Assembly (NCBI GenBank): GCA_030388825.1
Contig: CP128836.1
Span: 496,001 to 560,000 of the forward strand
Source: Rossellomorea sp. AcN35-11
GTDB taxonomy: Bacteria > Bacillota > Bacilli > Bacillales > Bacillaceae_B
Direction: 5' to 3'
DNA: 64,000 bases
Shown here in pieces: positions 34,420 to 43,320 of this stretch; within the stretch, counting starts at the first letter, position 1; each line of letters begins with the position of its first letter. The notes beneath the pieces were generated by a model. The model had not been told where the DNA came from and searched no databases. It saw only the letters and a program-made list of their open reading frames with translations. The translations under genes and the position numbers were made by a program.

Positions 34420-34665
34420 TTACTTTCTTTGATGAATAATAAATATCGGATGATTTAGTATTAGTATGTAGACGAACAGACTTAAAACAAATTTTAAAGC
34501 TATTAACGTGATAGGTACATTATATACACTGAATATAATCAATCGCATAAATAGAAGAGAGCAAATTCTGTAGGGATCATATATGAACATTTCTCTACTC
34601 CATACTTTACTTACCCAGATATTAAACTGACCTTCTGGATTAATTACACCGTTGTTCCGGCCGAG
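34420..34665 (-). pseudogene. membrane protein fragment without a start
   Basis: An 81-codon open frame begins after a stop at 34666-34668 with no ATG, GTG or TTG near a ribosome site. It encodes FNIWVSKVWSREMF and a long hydrophobic part ending FIIHQRK. The FNxWV start recalls the RDD-like protein at 6819-7226. Probably the remains of a membrane gene. Confidence 0.35.
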
Positions 34666-34764
34666 TTATATAATTCTTGAAGATTCAATAAACCCCTCAT
34701 AAGAGGGAGGATTTCTTCTAGATTTTACATATCCCTAATAATAATGGCGAATGCTAGCGAAATT

Positions 34765-34812
34765 AAAAAAGCACCCCTACCCTCGTTTAAACGAAAGAAG
34801 AAGCGCTTAATA
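34765..34812 (-). terminator. terminator of the 34892-35518 gene
   Basis: On the minus strand AAGCGCTTCTTC and CTTTCG pair, with G-T wobbles, with CGAGGG and GGGGTGCTT, and TTTTTT follows. Confidence 0.6.
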
Positions 34813-34891
34813 TATCAATCTATTCTAGTGGATTTTATAACCAAGATTCGATTGTACCTGAGTAACCTAACGAGCTAGATAGTTATTTGCT

Positions 34892-35518
34892 TCATTTCCT
34901 ACCACACAAATCAAATCTATTACCCTGGGGGATATACAGATCCAACACTTCTTTAACCCACATAGGATCATAATCATTGTTCTTATAAGAAAACCTAAGG
35001 GTTCTAAGTCCCATCCGATTAGCGGTACCTTGCCCAAATTCCCCGTAGTGCTCGACTTCAATAATATTTCTGTGTTTAATCGTGTTCACGAAAGCCCCGA
35101 TGAATAAGAATTCCTCTGACTCCAATAACTCGCTGATCCGTACCACAACCTCGGAAAGTTCGGGCCGTCTAGACAGTTGTGATTTCACTCTGTTCAAGTC
35201 CACTCTATGAATAGGCATGGGGTCCTCCAACAGAGTAACATTAAGTATCTGACCCATCAGGTCTGCAAGCGGGTGTATAGCCTGTAATGCCGCTATAAAT
35301 TCAAACTCGCTTTTTGTTTCTATTTCAGCGGCAACTCTTGATACAGACACTTCGTTTGGACCTGAGGTTGAATAGAGAGAATCCCAATATTCTTTCGACG
35401 ATTCAGAGTGGTAGTGACTTCGATTAATGTTGTATTCCATCGACTCGATAAAATCCTCCGGCACAGTGATACCCTTAAAAATAGCACTTCTCCTGAACTC
35501 CTCCACATTCCACGTCAT
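34892..35518 (-). CDS. hypothetical helical protein, 208 aa
   Basis: A soluble, helical protein. The segment FIAALQAIHPLADLMGQILN and the later AFVNTIKHRNIIEVEHYGEF give a helical pair with a K-H-R-N motif that recalls HEPN-like proteins, although the exact RxxxxH motif is absent. ATG at 35518 has GGAG nine bases upstream; an ATG six bases earlier is too close. A decayed paralogue lies at 32965-33140. Function unknown. Confidence 0.55.
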   Translation of the reverse strand: MTWNVEEFRRSAIFKGITVPEDFIESMEYNINRSHYHSESSKEYWDSLYSTSGPNEVSVSRVAAEIETKSEFEFIAALQAIHPLADLMGQILNVTLLEDPMPIHRVDLNRVKSQLSRRPELSEVVVRISELLESEEFLFIGAFVNTIKHRNIIEVEHYGEFGQGTANRMGLRTLRFSYKNNDYDPMWVKEVLDLYIPQGNRFDLCGRK

Positions 35519-35722
35519 AAACATCTTCTCCTTTTAAAAGAGTTGTAATCTAAGAAACTAGAAACATACCCTATGATACCCATTTTCTATTTATTATATT
35601 CTCCCTGAAGATTAATAAATTGAGTTTCAAAACTAGGAAAATGTAATAAAGGAGTTTAATTCTACAATTAAACCTTTTTATTTACGTAACTCATCCACTC
35701 CTTTAGGGGTGGGAGTATCAAC

Positions 35723-35754
35723 AAAGAGAACGAATCGAAAAATTGATTCTCTTT
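35723..35754 (-). terminator. terminator of the GIY-YIG gene
   Basis: AAAGAGAA and TTCTCTTT form the stem around a 16-base AT-rich loop. A second small hairpin, CCACTCCT/AGGGGTGG, lies next to it near 35697-35715. The rest of 35519-35826 shows no gene. Confidence 0.55.
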
Positions 35755-35826
35755 ATACGCATTCCCCTGTATGACTCAGATGAACATCACGAGGTCATAT
35801 TAATCGGGTTTTGAGTATGCTGCGTA

Positions 35827-36510
35827 CTATTCTTGAACCTTCCTTAATCGCCTTACCTTACCAGATTTCAACTTATTGAATTGCTGCAGGATATCACCGT
35901 AGGGAATGTCTCCAACCGGAAACTTAAAACCATGTTTTTCAAACCAGTCATCACAGGCTTTACCGCAATCATATTTCTCAATCAATTCTATATCTTTAGT
36001 ATTTGTCGCGCTCCCGAAAACACCTGATATTGATGCAAGAACCCTGATTTTAGTTGTCTTATCCAAATTATTTAAAATATCCAACTTTACTTTGCTTCTA
36101 TTCATCCCTTTAGTAAATTCAAAGATATGCTCCTGCTTAACCACCTTAGGCTCTGCAAGTCGAAATGAAATTTTATCCATACCGACCTCATTTTTCAACT
36201 TTATATATATAGTCATTTCATTCGCACTAGCAAAATCGCCGCCACGGACTTTCTCCCATCCGTACTTTTCCATCGCTTGTAAGGTCACTTCATTTTCTTT
36301 TTTGATGGCTTCATCAGATGTACAAACACCTATTCCAATGACATCCACCATGGATATGGGTTTGTAAATTTGGGTCCATTGAGAACCCTTTCCTCTTTCG
36401 TGTTTGGAAAATCTAGATTCAAGATTATCCGTCTGTCCTACATAGTAATTACCGCCCTCTAACTCTAATATGTATATAAAACGCTCAACTTTCTCAAAAT
36501 GAAACGCCAT
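35827..36510 (-). CDS. GIY-YIG nuclease-domain protein, 227 aa
   Basis: Residues ~10-90 carry the GIY-YIG domain: FIYILELEGGNYYVGQT gives the YI-YVG pair, then NLESRFSKHERGKGSQWT supplies the catalytic arginine and histidine-lysine region, followed by E (ENEV) and KYGWEKVRGGDF. The C-terminal ~130 residues (ASISGVFGSATN, GKACDDWFEKHGF) have no recognised fold. Such proteins nick DNA in homing or repair. ATG at 36510 follows GAAGGT. Own terminator downstream. Confidence 0.8.
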   Translation of the reverse strand: MAFHFEKVERFIYILELEGGNYYVGQTDNLESRFSKHERGKGSQWTQIYKPISMVDVIGIGVCTSDEAIKKENEVTLQAMEKYGWEKVRGGDFASANEMTIYIKLKNEVGMDKISFRLAEPKVVKQEHIFEFTKGMNRSKVKLDILNNLDKTTKIRVLASISGVFGSATNTKDIELIEKYDCGKACDDWFEKHGFKFPVGDIPYGDILQQFNKLKSGKVRRLRKVQE

Positions 36511-36656
36511 GACCAACCTTCTTTCATACTCTCATTTACCAAAGAATTTTTCCTATCTACAAATATCACATTCTTATATTAAACAGTAAATTGGTTAAGC
36601 TCAATAATTCACCGTGTATATTTTTCGATTTCCTCCCTTGATCCCAATTCCAAAAG

Positions 36657-36686
36657 ATAAAAAGAAGCATAAATGACTTTATGCCA
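36657..36686 (-). terminator. terminator of the proline dehydrogenase gene
   Basis: GCATAAA and TTTATGC form the stem around four bases; on the minus strand TTCTTTTT follows. Confidence 0.7.
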
Positions 36687-36705
36687 CTCATACTCCTTCT
36701 ATTCT

Positions 36706-37608
36706 TTAAAACAAATTCTTCACAATAAACCAGACATTCGCCGGCCGCTCCGCCAACCTTCTCATAAAATATCCAAACCAGTCATCCCCATACGGTATAT
36801 ATACTCTAAGCTTATACCCTTCTTGGATTAACTTCTTTTGTAGGTCAATAGCAATCCCATATAGCATCTGAAACTCGTACTGCTCTTTCTGTATTTTCTC
36901 TTCTCGGATAAAACTAATTAGTTGATCGATGATAGTAGAATCATGAGTGGCTATACCGACATAGTTACCATTCAACAAATGAGTCTTCACCAAATTCATG
37001 TAATTTTCATCCACGTCTTTTTTGTTCGGGAATGCCACCTCAGACGATTCTTTATACGCACCCTTACATATCCTTAAACTGGCATTGTAATGATCTAATT
37101 CATTTACATCTTCCAAACTCTTATGAAGATATGATTGAATAACGGTCCCGACCGTACCTTTATAAATATCATGCAGCCTTTTGAACATGGATAGTGTGGC
37201 TTCATTTCTTGAGTGATCCTCCATGTCGATCTGAACAAATATATTATAACTCTTAGCTACTTCAAGAATCTTAGTCATATTGTTGAAGCATAGATCTTCT
37301 GATATGTCTAAGCCTAATTGTGTGAGCTTAAGCGATAAGCTAGCATCTATCTTCGATGCGTGGATCGCTTCTAAAGTGTCTATGCAATTCCCCGTTGCAG
37401 CTATAGCTTCCTGTTCACTCGACACAAATTCACCCAGGCAATCAATCGTAGCCAAGAACCCTTGCTCATTTATTTTTGTTGCCGCCTTCACCACGGAATC
37501 GATGGAAGCACCAGCCACGAATTTTTTAGCACCCAATTTCAACCCATGTTTCTTAGCTAACTTTTCAACTTTTTTATTTGTAGATAAAAATAAAAAGAAC
37601 TTTCGCAT
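36706..37608 (-). CDS. putB: proline dehydrogenase (monofunctional), 300 aa
   Basis: FAD enzyme that oxidises L-proline to pyrroline-5-carboxylate, the first step of proline catabolism. Visible conserved parts: GFLATIDCLGEFV (N-terminal strand), LRICKGAYKES, NYVGIATHDSTII, YEFQMLYGI and the C-terminal substrate motif LRVYIPYGDDWFGYFMRRLAERPANV (positions about 268-293). Length agrees with B. subtilis PutB/FadM (~303 aa). ATG follows GGGAGGGTG. No P5C dehydrogenase or proline transporter gene is adjacent, unlike put operons, so this is a lone metabolic gene within the accessory region, with its own terminator. Confidence 0.9.
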   Translation of the reverse strand: MRKFFLFLSTNKKVEKLAKKHGLKLGAKKFVAGASIDSVVKAATKINEQGFLATIDCLGEFVSSEQEAIAATGNCIDTLEAIHASKIDASLSLKLTQLGLDISEDLCFNNMTKILEVAKSYNIFVQIDMEDHSRNEATLSMFKRLHDIYKGTVGTVIQSYLHKSLEDVNELDHYNASLRICKGAYKESSEVAFPNKKDVDENYMNLVKTHLLNGNYVGIATHDSTIIDQLISFIREEKIQKEQYEFQMLYGIAIDLQKKLIQEGYKLRVYIPYGDDWFGYFMRRLAERPANVWFIVKNLF

Positions 37609-37673
37609 GACCCTTTCACCCTCCCCTTTAACTTAAAACTATTTCCGATAATGATGTAAACGCTTCCAAAGAA

Positions 37674-37718
37674 CAAAAAAATAAAACACCACAACTCTTT
37701 TCAAAAGAATTGTAGTGC
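37674..37718 (-). terminator. terminator hairpin between 38010 and 37608
   Basis: CACCACAACTCTTTT pairs with GAATTGTAGTG across four bases. On the minus strand the T-rich tail TTTTATTTTTT follows. The rest of 37609-38009 shows no gene. Confidence 0.7.
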
Positions 37719-38009
37719 TTCTACCTCTATTACATCATATCATGAATATCCTGAACCAAGCTATCGAACTTACGTTATCTCCCCACCTAATCCTGCGAAT
37801 CACTTTAGGTCGTAATCCAGATAAAAAGGGGTTTTGAGTAACCAGAATTCAAGATTATCTACATTAACAATCATAAATGGATTTTACTCGAAATCGGCAT
37901 AGCTGCTCCTATTCTCAGACAACGATATAAAACTCCATGAAAAAGCCGACTCCTTTATTTTAACAGAAAACCGGTTGTTGCTTTTATACTTCGAAAACAA
38001 CTCCCCGGA

Positions 38010-38606
38010 TCATTCCTGCAAATCTTCATAATGCCACATCATACCTTCGACTATTGCATCAGCAAAATCATATTCCACTTTCTTTCGAGATTTAACTATC
38101 CAGGTGCCTTTTTCTCCGAAGCTTTGCCCTATAATCATAGAATTAGGATTGGCTTCTATAAGCGCCTCTTTCGACATTCCTTCACCCACTATAGTGACAC
38201 CCTCGACTTCCTTTTCTTTAAGGATCTCAGGCGAATAAACCTTCTCATTACCATTTAAAAACACTCTATACTTTTTCAGTTCAATTTCTACAGGATCGAT
38301 CCTACCAACCCTTTTTTTCACCATTCCAACAACATCAAACACATAAACATAATCAGAACTAAACAGCTCATCATTTCTTTTAATCTCATATTCTACAATA
38401 TACTGATACGGTTCTTCCATATTATTCATGTTATATTGAGTATCGATTAAATTAAAGGTCCACTCTTGTTTTAACAATTCAACTCTCTCATAGTATTCTT
38501 TATTGGAATACGAAATAAAATACACCAAAGAGGAGATACACAACACCACTACAAACCATAAATTCTTTTTCGTTTTTGGTGATAATTCTCCTGTTTTCTT
38601 TTCCAT
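38010..38606 (-). CDS. single-pass membrane protein, 198 aa
   Basis: TM segment at about residues 17-35 (LWFVVVLCISSLVYFIS) after a basic start, then a ~160-residue soluble, extracellular part rich in beta structure. ATG at 38606 has GAGGTGG seven bases upstream, so the in-frame GTG three codons before is not used. No lipobox or motif is recognised. Function unknown. Confidence 0.55.
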   Translation of the reverse strand: MEKKTGELSPKTKKNLWFVVVLCISSLVYFISYSNKEYYERVELLKQEWTFNLIDTQYNMNNMEEPYQYIVEYEIKRNDELFSSDYVYVFDVVGMVKKRVGRIDPVEIELKKYRVFLNGNEKVYSPEILKEKEVEGVTIVGEGMSKEALIEANPNSMIIGQSFGEKGTWIVKSRKKVEYDFADAIVEGMMWHYEDLQE

Positions 38607-38850
38607 ACAAACCACCTCTTTTAACTCATTGTGTTGGGAGTATCAAACCCTTACCTAATACTCATGCTTCTAAAACAATCGTAAATAGCAATCGCATATA
38701 GGATAGGATTTATAGATATTATTTCAGCTAGGATAATCTATGCAAAGCATAAGTGATTTATCTGATGCCGGGCCCGGATGATCCCTTACATTTGAGTAGA
38801 TTGGAAAGAGTTTAGAGACATATTATCTATGTATCATCCAGCTAAATAAC

Positions 38851-38881
38851 AAAAAGCAAGGTCTGCTATATAGACCTTGCT
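38851..38881 (-). terminator. terminator of the DUF4145 gene
   Basis: AGCAAGGTCT and AGACCTTGCT form a 10-bp perfect stem. On the minus strand TTTTTG follows. The rest of 38607-38951 shows no gene. Confidence 0.8.
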
Positions 38882-38951
38882 AGTTTCCTATATCATACTT
38901 CAGAGAAAACCTAACAGCTTTATGGTATCTTCAAGATTATAACTTGGGCTT

Positions 38952-39752
38952 TTATCGGCTTGTCCTTTCCGAAGAACTCCTTCCACTCACTTGTACATGA
39001 ATAGTCGGAGAAAAGTAAGAAACTAAAGCGTCAGCGTAGGCTTCGGCCTGAACATATTTAAGCCCTTCAAGCCCTAACATCTCGATATCTTCTGAATCCT
39101 GTACAGCGTCTTGGACCCTCACCGATACACTGTAATCTCTTGTTAACCTCTCCCTCAATATCGAGACTGTCATCGCTATAGCATATTTTTTAATATAGTG
39201 AGACGGGATTTCCAGGAGTTCTATTTGATCGTTAGCCCATTCTTTAATTTTCATTGTTTTTATCTCATCTATACTGAGTTCGACTTGAGGTTTTTTGGTA
39301 GTCTCAGAAACAAACAATGTATACAATGTATACTTTGCTTCATTTTCAGTCATTGAATAAATACTTAACCACCCATCTATGGCGTGGATGTAGTCTAAAC
39401 ACAACTCAATATCTTTTTTTATCTGTGAATCTTCATGAACTGCTTCGTTTCCTTTAATACGAATATAGTTTAATTGGTTGAACATTTTCATATGGACCTT
39501 CTCTTCATCCGGATCATACCCAATACTTTTAATTCGGTCTTCCACCAATCGCGTTTTGTTATAAAAACTTTCGTGTGGATCTGAGTAAATACTAAATTGC
39601 AACAAGATATCATCCAATAGTTTTTCTGCCACATACCTAATCTTAAAAAGAGCGCTTTGAGGATCAGAATCTTTGTATTGTTTAGAAAGAGCAAGTTCCT
39701 CAAATAGTTTAGGGTGTTGTTCCTTTATGTAACCAACCACTTCTGCAGCCAT
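38952..39752 (-). CDS. DUF4145-like (HEPN-type) domain protein, 266 aa
   Basis: Residues ~30-125 match the DUF4145 helical domain: LFKIRYVAEKLLDDIL, the loop with R, then FNQLNYIRIKGNEAVHE, where R-x-x-G-N-x-A-x-H is the usual signature. The C-terminal part (KKYAIAMTVSILRERLT ...) is unassigned. This domain occurs in restriction-modification and other defence proteins and as a stand-alone gene. ATG at 39752 follows AAGGGGG. No modification genes are nearby, so the role is open. Confidence 0.65.
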   Translation of the reverse strand: MAAEVVGYIKEQHPKLFEELALSKQYKDSDPQSALFKIRYVAEKLLDDILLQFSIYSDPHESFYNKTRLVEDRIKSIGYDPDEEKVHMKMFNQLNYIRIKGNEAVHEDSQIKKDIELCLDYIHAIDGWLSIYSMTENEAKYTLYTLFVSETTKKPQVELSIDEIKTMKIKEWANDQIELLEIPSHYIKKYAIAMTVSILRERLTRDYSVSVRVQDAVQDSEDIEMLGLEGLKYVQAEAYADALVSYFSPTIHVQVSGRSSSERTSR

Positions 39753-39887
39753 CTCCAAGCCCCCTTAAGCATATAATAAACACCACAACTCTAAGCCTAT
39801 ACTATATATATACTACGAACTCTAATTTTTTCCTATTCTATATGAGGAAGTATTTAGGTTTCAGTAAATGAACCCTCTTCTCAACAA

Positions 39888-39927
39888 GAAAACATCTCCA
39901 CAATTTTTATACTGCAGAGATGTTTTC
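39888..39927 (-). terminator. terminator of the FxLYD-like lipoprotein gene
   Basis: GAAAACATCTC and GAGATGTTTTC, an 11-bp perfect stem with an 18-base loop. Confidence 0.75.
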
Positions 39928-39935
39928 AAACGTAT

Positions 39936-40440
39936 CTATTTTTCTCTAATCGTTTCACCTTGGAACTCATAATAACTGTAGTCAAATTTATTTATTGAAA
40001 CACTGAAATTCTTTGTTTCTCCAGGATTGATTCCATCCCCCAGGAATATGAGTCATGTAATTCTTTACTATATTACCGTCATCATCAAAGAAGTATACAC
40101 TAAAGTACCCATCCAATGGTTTACTTCCAATGTTGGTCATCTGACCCGTAAGATCGCCGGTAATTGAATTATAATTGACCGTAGTATTGGTGATTTCTAT
40201 ATACTCAAAGTTACTTTTATAATGGAGCTCTGCCGTTTTCTCCGGATCTTCATCCCTAATGTATTTTTCACCTTTACGTAGAGCATTAATTTCTTTTTGT
40301 GCTTCGACTGCCTCTAAGTATTTCCCTTTAGCGGCTAGACCATCTACTTCCTTTTGTAATTCTTCGATTCTACCTTCAGTAGAACACGCTGTCAGCAATA
40401 GAGAGGCTGCAGCAACTAGTAATAATCCCTTCATTCTCAT
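39936..40440 (-). pseudogene. FxLYD-like lipoprotein with a late frameshift
   Basis: An N-terminal signal (LLLVAAASLLLTAC) with lipobox L-T-A-C makes this an outer-face lipoprotein. A helical linker (RIEELQKEVDGLAAKG) is followed by a beta domain (YIEITNTTVNYNSITGDLTG). The main frame stops early at 39988, but at a run of five cytosines on the plus strand (40037-40041) a one-base shift continues the domain as LGDGINPGETKNFSVS and FDYSYYEFQGETI, a typical FxLYD ending, to TAG at 39936-39938. So the C-terminus is broken by one base: true decay, or a homopolymer error. ATG at 40440 is the most plausible start. Confidence 0.6.
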
Positions 40441-40461
40441 TAAACCCAACTCTCTGCAATA

Positions 40462-41145
40462 TTAATCTTCTTTCTCTGATTCAGACATTGTGATTACACT
40501 CTGATCGAAATCCCCAGCAATATAGAAATTCCCATTCTGATCTCGATATAGATTTGGACTTTGTTTCTTTTGTGGTACACCATGAGGGGTGGCCGGTCTA
40601 GTTTTCATTACATTGTTACACTGCCAACAACGCACATCTTTGGTTCCAACTCTTATGTACTTATTGGACTCACTTTTACATTTAGGGCATTTATACCGAC
40701 ATCTATACATAGGACGGTTTAGTGAATCATACTTAATACCAGTTTCAAAATAATTATTATCTGAGAATTGATAATCTGGGTGATATCCTTCTACAACACT
40801 CTCTTCTGGACTCGAAGCAGGTTGTATAACTTCTGATTCGTTATTCTTCTCTTCATATGCAGCTGTAAACTCTTCGGCAGTTACCTTTGTTTTTTGCGAA
40901 TTCTTTTCTTTATGAGAACCGTCATGTTCATAATCACTGTGAGAATCCATTTCATTGAAGAATTCTTTATATGCTTTACCGCTTCTGCGGTACACCTCAG
41001 CCATCTCTTTAAAATCAACATCTAAATCGAAAAAACGGAACACTCCATCCATCAAAGCAAGTTGATGTTGGGGTTCAACATCCATTAATTTCATCTCAGA
41101 TTCCTTTTCTCCATCTTTTAGCTTTATGTAAACTTCTTTCGTCAT
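40462..41145 (-). CDS. zinc-ribbon hypothetical protein, 227 aa
   Basis: Residues ~145-180 contain a C4 zinc ribbon: C153 and C156 (CPKC), C173 and C176 (CWQC). The N-terminal ~70 residues are helical and acidic, and 85-125 is a low-complexity acidic linker. ATG follows AGGAGGG. Phage-type proteins with this layout occur in Bacillus. Function unknown; nucleic-acid or partner binding is likely through the ribbon. Confidence 0.55.
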   Translation of the reverse strand: MTKEVYIKLKDGEKESEMKLMDVEPQHQLALMDGVFRFFDLDVDFKEMAEVYRRSGKAYKEFFNEMDSHSDYEHDGSHKEKNSQKTKVTAEEFTAAYEEKNNESEVIQPASSPEESVVEGYHPDYQFSDNNYFETGIKYDSLNRPMYRCRYKCPKCKSESNKYIRVGTKDVRCWQCNNVMKTRPATPHGVPQKKQSPNLYRDQNGNFYIAGDFDQSVITMSESEKED

Positions 41146-41201
41146 AACTTCCCTCCTAAACTAAAAAAGATTAATTCAATCTCTTCCAATCTGACCTATA
41201 A

Positions 41202-41357
41202 CTATCCCATTATCGAAATAAGATCCGAACAGTCGATATTATATTCAACATATTGACCATCATCCCAATTGACCGCAAATGTACCGTTTTTAGTTACCCA
41301 TTTGACTGTCCCTAAACCACCATTTTCATTCCATATTACACGTTGGCCTTCCTCCAC
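41202..41357 (-). CDS. small KOW/SH3-like protein, 51 aa
   Basis: GTG at 41357 has GGGGG seven bases upstream. The product (EEGQRVIWNENGGLGTVKWV then FAVNWDDGQYVEYN) has the beta-barrel pattern of small KOW- or Tudor-like folds. Overlapping longer frames lack a ribosome site. It starts the small-gene array region. Function unknown. Confidence 0.5.
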   Translation of the reverse strand: MEEGQRVIWNENGGLGTVKWVTKNGTFAVNWDDGQYVEYNIDCSDLISIMG

Positions 41358-41542
41358 AATAATTCCCCCTCTATAAACTTTTTTATTAATGATCTTAAAC
41401 AAAGCATAACTGTACAGTTAAGCCACTCATGACCTTTTTCCATCTAGTTCTTAAAAAACTTTCATGTGAATGCATGCTGCAGGTTATCATTATTTATTAA
41501 ATACTACTTTCAACATGAAGCCGAAAGTAATTAGGATGAAAT

Positions 41543-41758
41543 TTAGTAAGAAAAAGGTACATTATAAGTACCATTAGGAAGTATAATATTTTTAAATATA
41601 TCTGCCAAATATACAACCTTCTTTCTGGGGAATCTTTTTTTCTCTGTTAGAACTAATTTATTTTCATCAGTATTAGCAACTTCGTTCGTTCCCCCAGGAG
41701 GGATCCCAGGGCGAATATTACAGACCCCACACTTATTTCTTTCGTTTGTTAAAGACAT
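41543..41758 (-). CDS. hypothetical protein, 71 aa
   Basis: Contains CGVCNIRPG and PPGGTNE near the start, then a basic helical part. No ribosome site precedes the ATG, but it lies eight bases after the stop of the next gene upstream, so translation could restart there. A zinc half-site is possible. Low confidence. Confidence 0.35.
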   Translation of the reverse strand: MSLTNERNKCGVCNIRPGIPPGGTNEVANTDENKLVLTEKKRFPRKKVVYLADIFKNIILPNGTYNVPFSY

Positions 41759-41766
41759 TTACAAAA

Positions 41767-41955
41767 TTAGCTCATTAGATATGTCTTCCCAAGTTTTATT
41801 CTTTCATGAACATACTCTTTTACTTCATGAAATGTAAAATTACTAGTTAAGTGTAGAGGCAAATACTTCTCCCAAGCCTCAACCAATGAACATCTGAACA
41901 AATCACTGGTAGAAACCAACGTATTAGCGGTCCTTATCAGTTCTTTATTCGTCAT
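41767..41955 (-). CDS. hypothetical protein, 62 aa
   Basis: ATG at 41955 follows AGGAGGAAGT. The product is helical (ELIRTANTLVSTSDLF, FHEVKEYVHERI). A longer frame upstream has no ribosome site. Unrecognised. Confidence 0.5.
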   Translation of the reverse strand: MTNKELIRTANTLVSTSDLFRCSLVEAWEKYLPLHLTSNFTFHEVKEYVHERIKLGKTYLMS

Positions 41956-42042
41956 GTTTACTTCCTCCTGAAATAATGGCAAACAAATTCCTCCTTTACC
42001 CATTAAATTCATTGCCATTTACGAACCACTATGAATCACAAC

Positions 42043-42216
42043 TCAACTACTGATAACAATGAAATTCCTAAGAACCTCTTTTAATGAGATGAATTCACCA
42101 TTCTCATAAGCACCTAGTAGCCCGTCCTTATTGATGATTTTATAATTGATACCGGAGTTAACAAACCTAATGGTATCCCCTTCGTATACTTCCTTCCCAA
42201 ACTTATCCTTCACCAT
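42043..42216 (-). CDS. hypothetical protein, 57 aa
   Basis: A small gene starting ATG at 42216 eight bases after AAGGAAG. Product: VKDKFGKEVYEGDTIRFVN, then YKIINKDGLLGAYENGEFI, a beta-rich fold of KOW-like type. It starts close after the stop of the 42255-42566 gene. Unrecognised family. Confidence 0.5.
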   Translation of the reverse strand: MVKDKFGKEVYEGDTIRFVNSGINYKIINKDGLLGAYENGEFISLKEVLRNFIVISS

Positions 42217-42254
42217 ATCGATAACTTCCTTAAAGTTATTTTTCTTATGAAGTG

Positions 42255-42566
42255 TTATTTTGACAGTTCAATTTCTCCGTCAGGATGCTTCTTCATTTCT
42301 ACTATTAAGTCCTGGAGCCACGGCAAGGCATGTTTATATTTTCCCCAACCATTAGGAGAATCGAACTTTTTAAAACGCTCTGGATCATCAGCCATCTCAC
42401 TTAACCCTTTTTCAAGCGCCGGTAACACCTCACTTGGCATCTTTCCATCTGAATCATAGAGAGCATCATACACGCCAGCCTCTTTCCACATAGCCTTTAG
42501 ATTGTGAGTGATGTCTTTACTTACCACTTCAATACCTTCTTTAATTACACAAATGTCCAAACTCAT
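42255..42566 (-). CDS. hypothetical protein, 103 aa
   Basis: ATG at 42566 follows GAGGAGG. Longer frame upstream is not supported. Product is helical and acidic with the aromatic motif NGWGKYKHALPWLQDL near residue 75, reminiscent of small phage or immunity proteins. Function unknown. Confidence 0.55.
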   Translation of the reverse strand: MSLDICVIKEGIEVVSKDITHNLKAMWKEAGVYDALYDSDGKMPSEVLPALEKGLSEMADDPERFKKFDSPNGWGKYKHALPWLQDLIVEMKKHPDGEIELSK

Positions 42567-42603
42567 AATATTATCCTCCTCATTTAGCCCATCGGGACAA
42601 AAA

Positions 42604-42729
42604 TTAAAGATATACAATTAACCAGTCATAGCCGCACTTGTTACATTTTGCTTCCAACGTATCACCATTTTTCTCAAACGTACCGACATCATATTCAACG
42701 ATTGTTGGGGGACTCTGAAAAGTCATCAT
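42604..42729 (-). CDS. tiny zinc-half-site protein, 41 aa
   Basis: ATG at 42729 follows AGGTGGG. The product ends in KCNKCGYDWLIVYL, a single CxxC knuckle as in DUF-type phage peptides. Other frames between here and 42849 are short and unsupported. Confidence 0.4.
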   Translation of the reverse strand: MMTFQSPPTIVEYDVGTFEKNGDTLEAKCNKCGYDWLIVYL

Positions 42730-42848
42730 ACTTCCCACCTGAGGATGATGACTTCCTCACCATCCCACTCCGTTTGACCATTTCAACACTTTTTCTCCAC
42801 TAATAATTCCTTCTCGTATATATTTTCGCTACGGAGTAAATTAACAAT

Positions 42849-43247
42849 CTATTTTAGAACGTCACTTTGTTCAGCGTATATCCAATCAGAATCATAATCT
42901 TCAATAGGTGGTATTTTTCCCAACTTCTCGACCGATTTTTTCACCATTTTTGAAAGGTGTTCATCGAAATCACTCATTTCTTCAATGAGTTTTTTTATTC
43001 CCTCGCCAACTTTCAAGAAATAAATCATTGACCCTTCTTTGGTCTCAGTGAGTGCGTGAACCTCTTCAGTCAACGGGAGATTGAGGACTCTCATTCCTGA
43101 AGTAACTTCAGAAATGTTAATTCCCGATTCCAAAGGAAGTGCACAGAACCTATAATCACCCACTCTTATTTCGTGACCGACTGTTGGCACCCATTCCGAA
43201 CCAGCAATATAAAAAGTTTGAGTTTGTTCGTTTACTGATATTTTCAC
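42849..43247 (-). CDS. small-array family A protein, copy 1, 132 aa
   Basis: Member of a three-gene family with the genes at 46365-46763 and 47542-47940. The product opens KISVNEQTQTFYIAGSEWVP and has RVGDYRFCALPLESGINISE in the middle and DYDSDWIYAEQSDVLK at the end. Beta-rich first half, helical second half. GTG start has GGAG 11 bases upstream. Function unknown. The family does not look like an enzyme and has no signal, so an intracellular regulatory or inhibitory role is as likely as any. Confidence 0.6.
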   Translation of the reverse strand: MKISVNEQTQTFYIAGSEWVPTVGHEIRVGDYRFCALPLESGINISEVTSGMRVLNLPLTEEVHALTETKEGSMIYFLKVGEGIKKLIEEMSDFDEHLSKMVKKSVEKLGKIPPIEDYDSDWIYAEQSDVLK

Positions 43248-43282
43248 TTCATTTCCACTCCTTTTGTTTGGTGAGAAACACC

Positions 43283-43320
43283 CTCAAGAATCAATTAAAC
43301 TCTTTCGTTGGATAGTCCAT
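43283..43320 (-). repeat. intergenic repeat copy 1 of the small-gene array
   Basis: First recognised copy: plus strand CAAGAATCAATTAAACTC then TTTCGTTGGATAGTCCA. It sits between the 43320-43475 stop and the start of family A copy 1. Confidence 0.7.

Noticed and set aside
35906-36367. Plus-strand frame of 153 aa in the GIY-YIG gene
   Set aside because: Antisense to a gene with a clear catalytic domain; no ribosome site.
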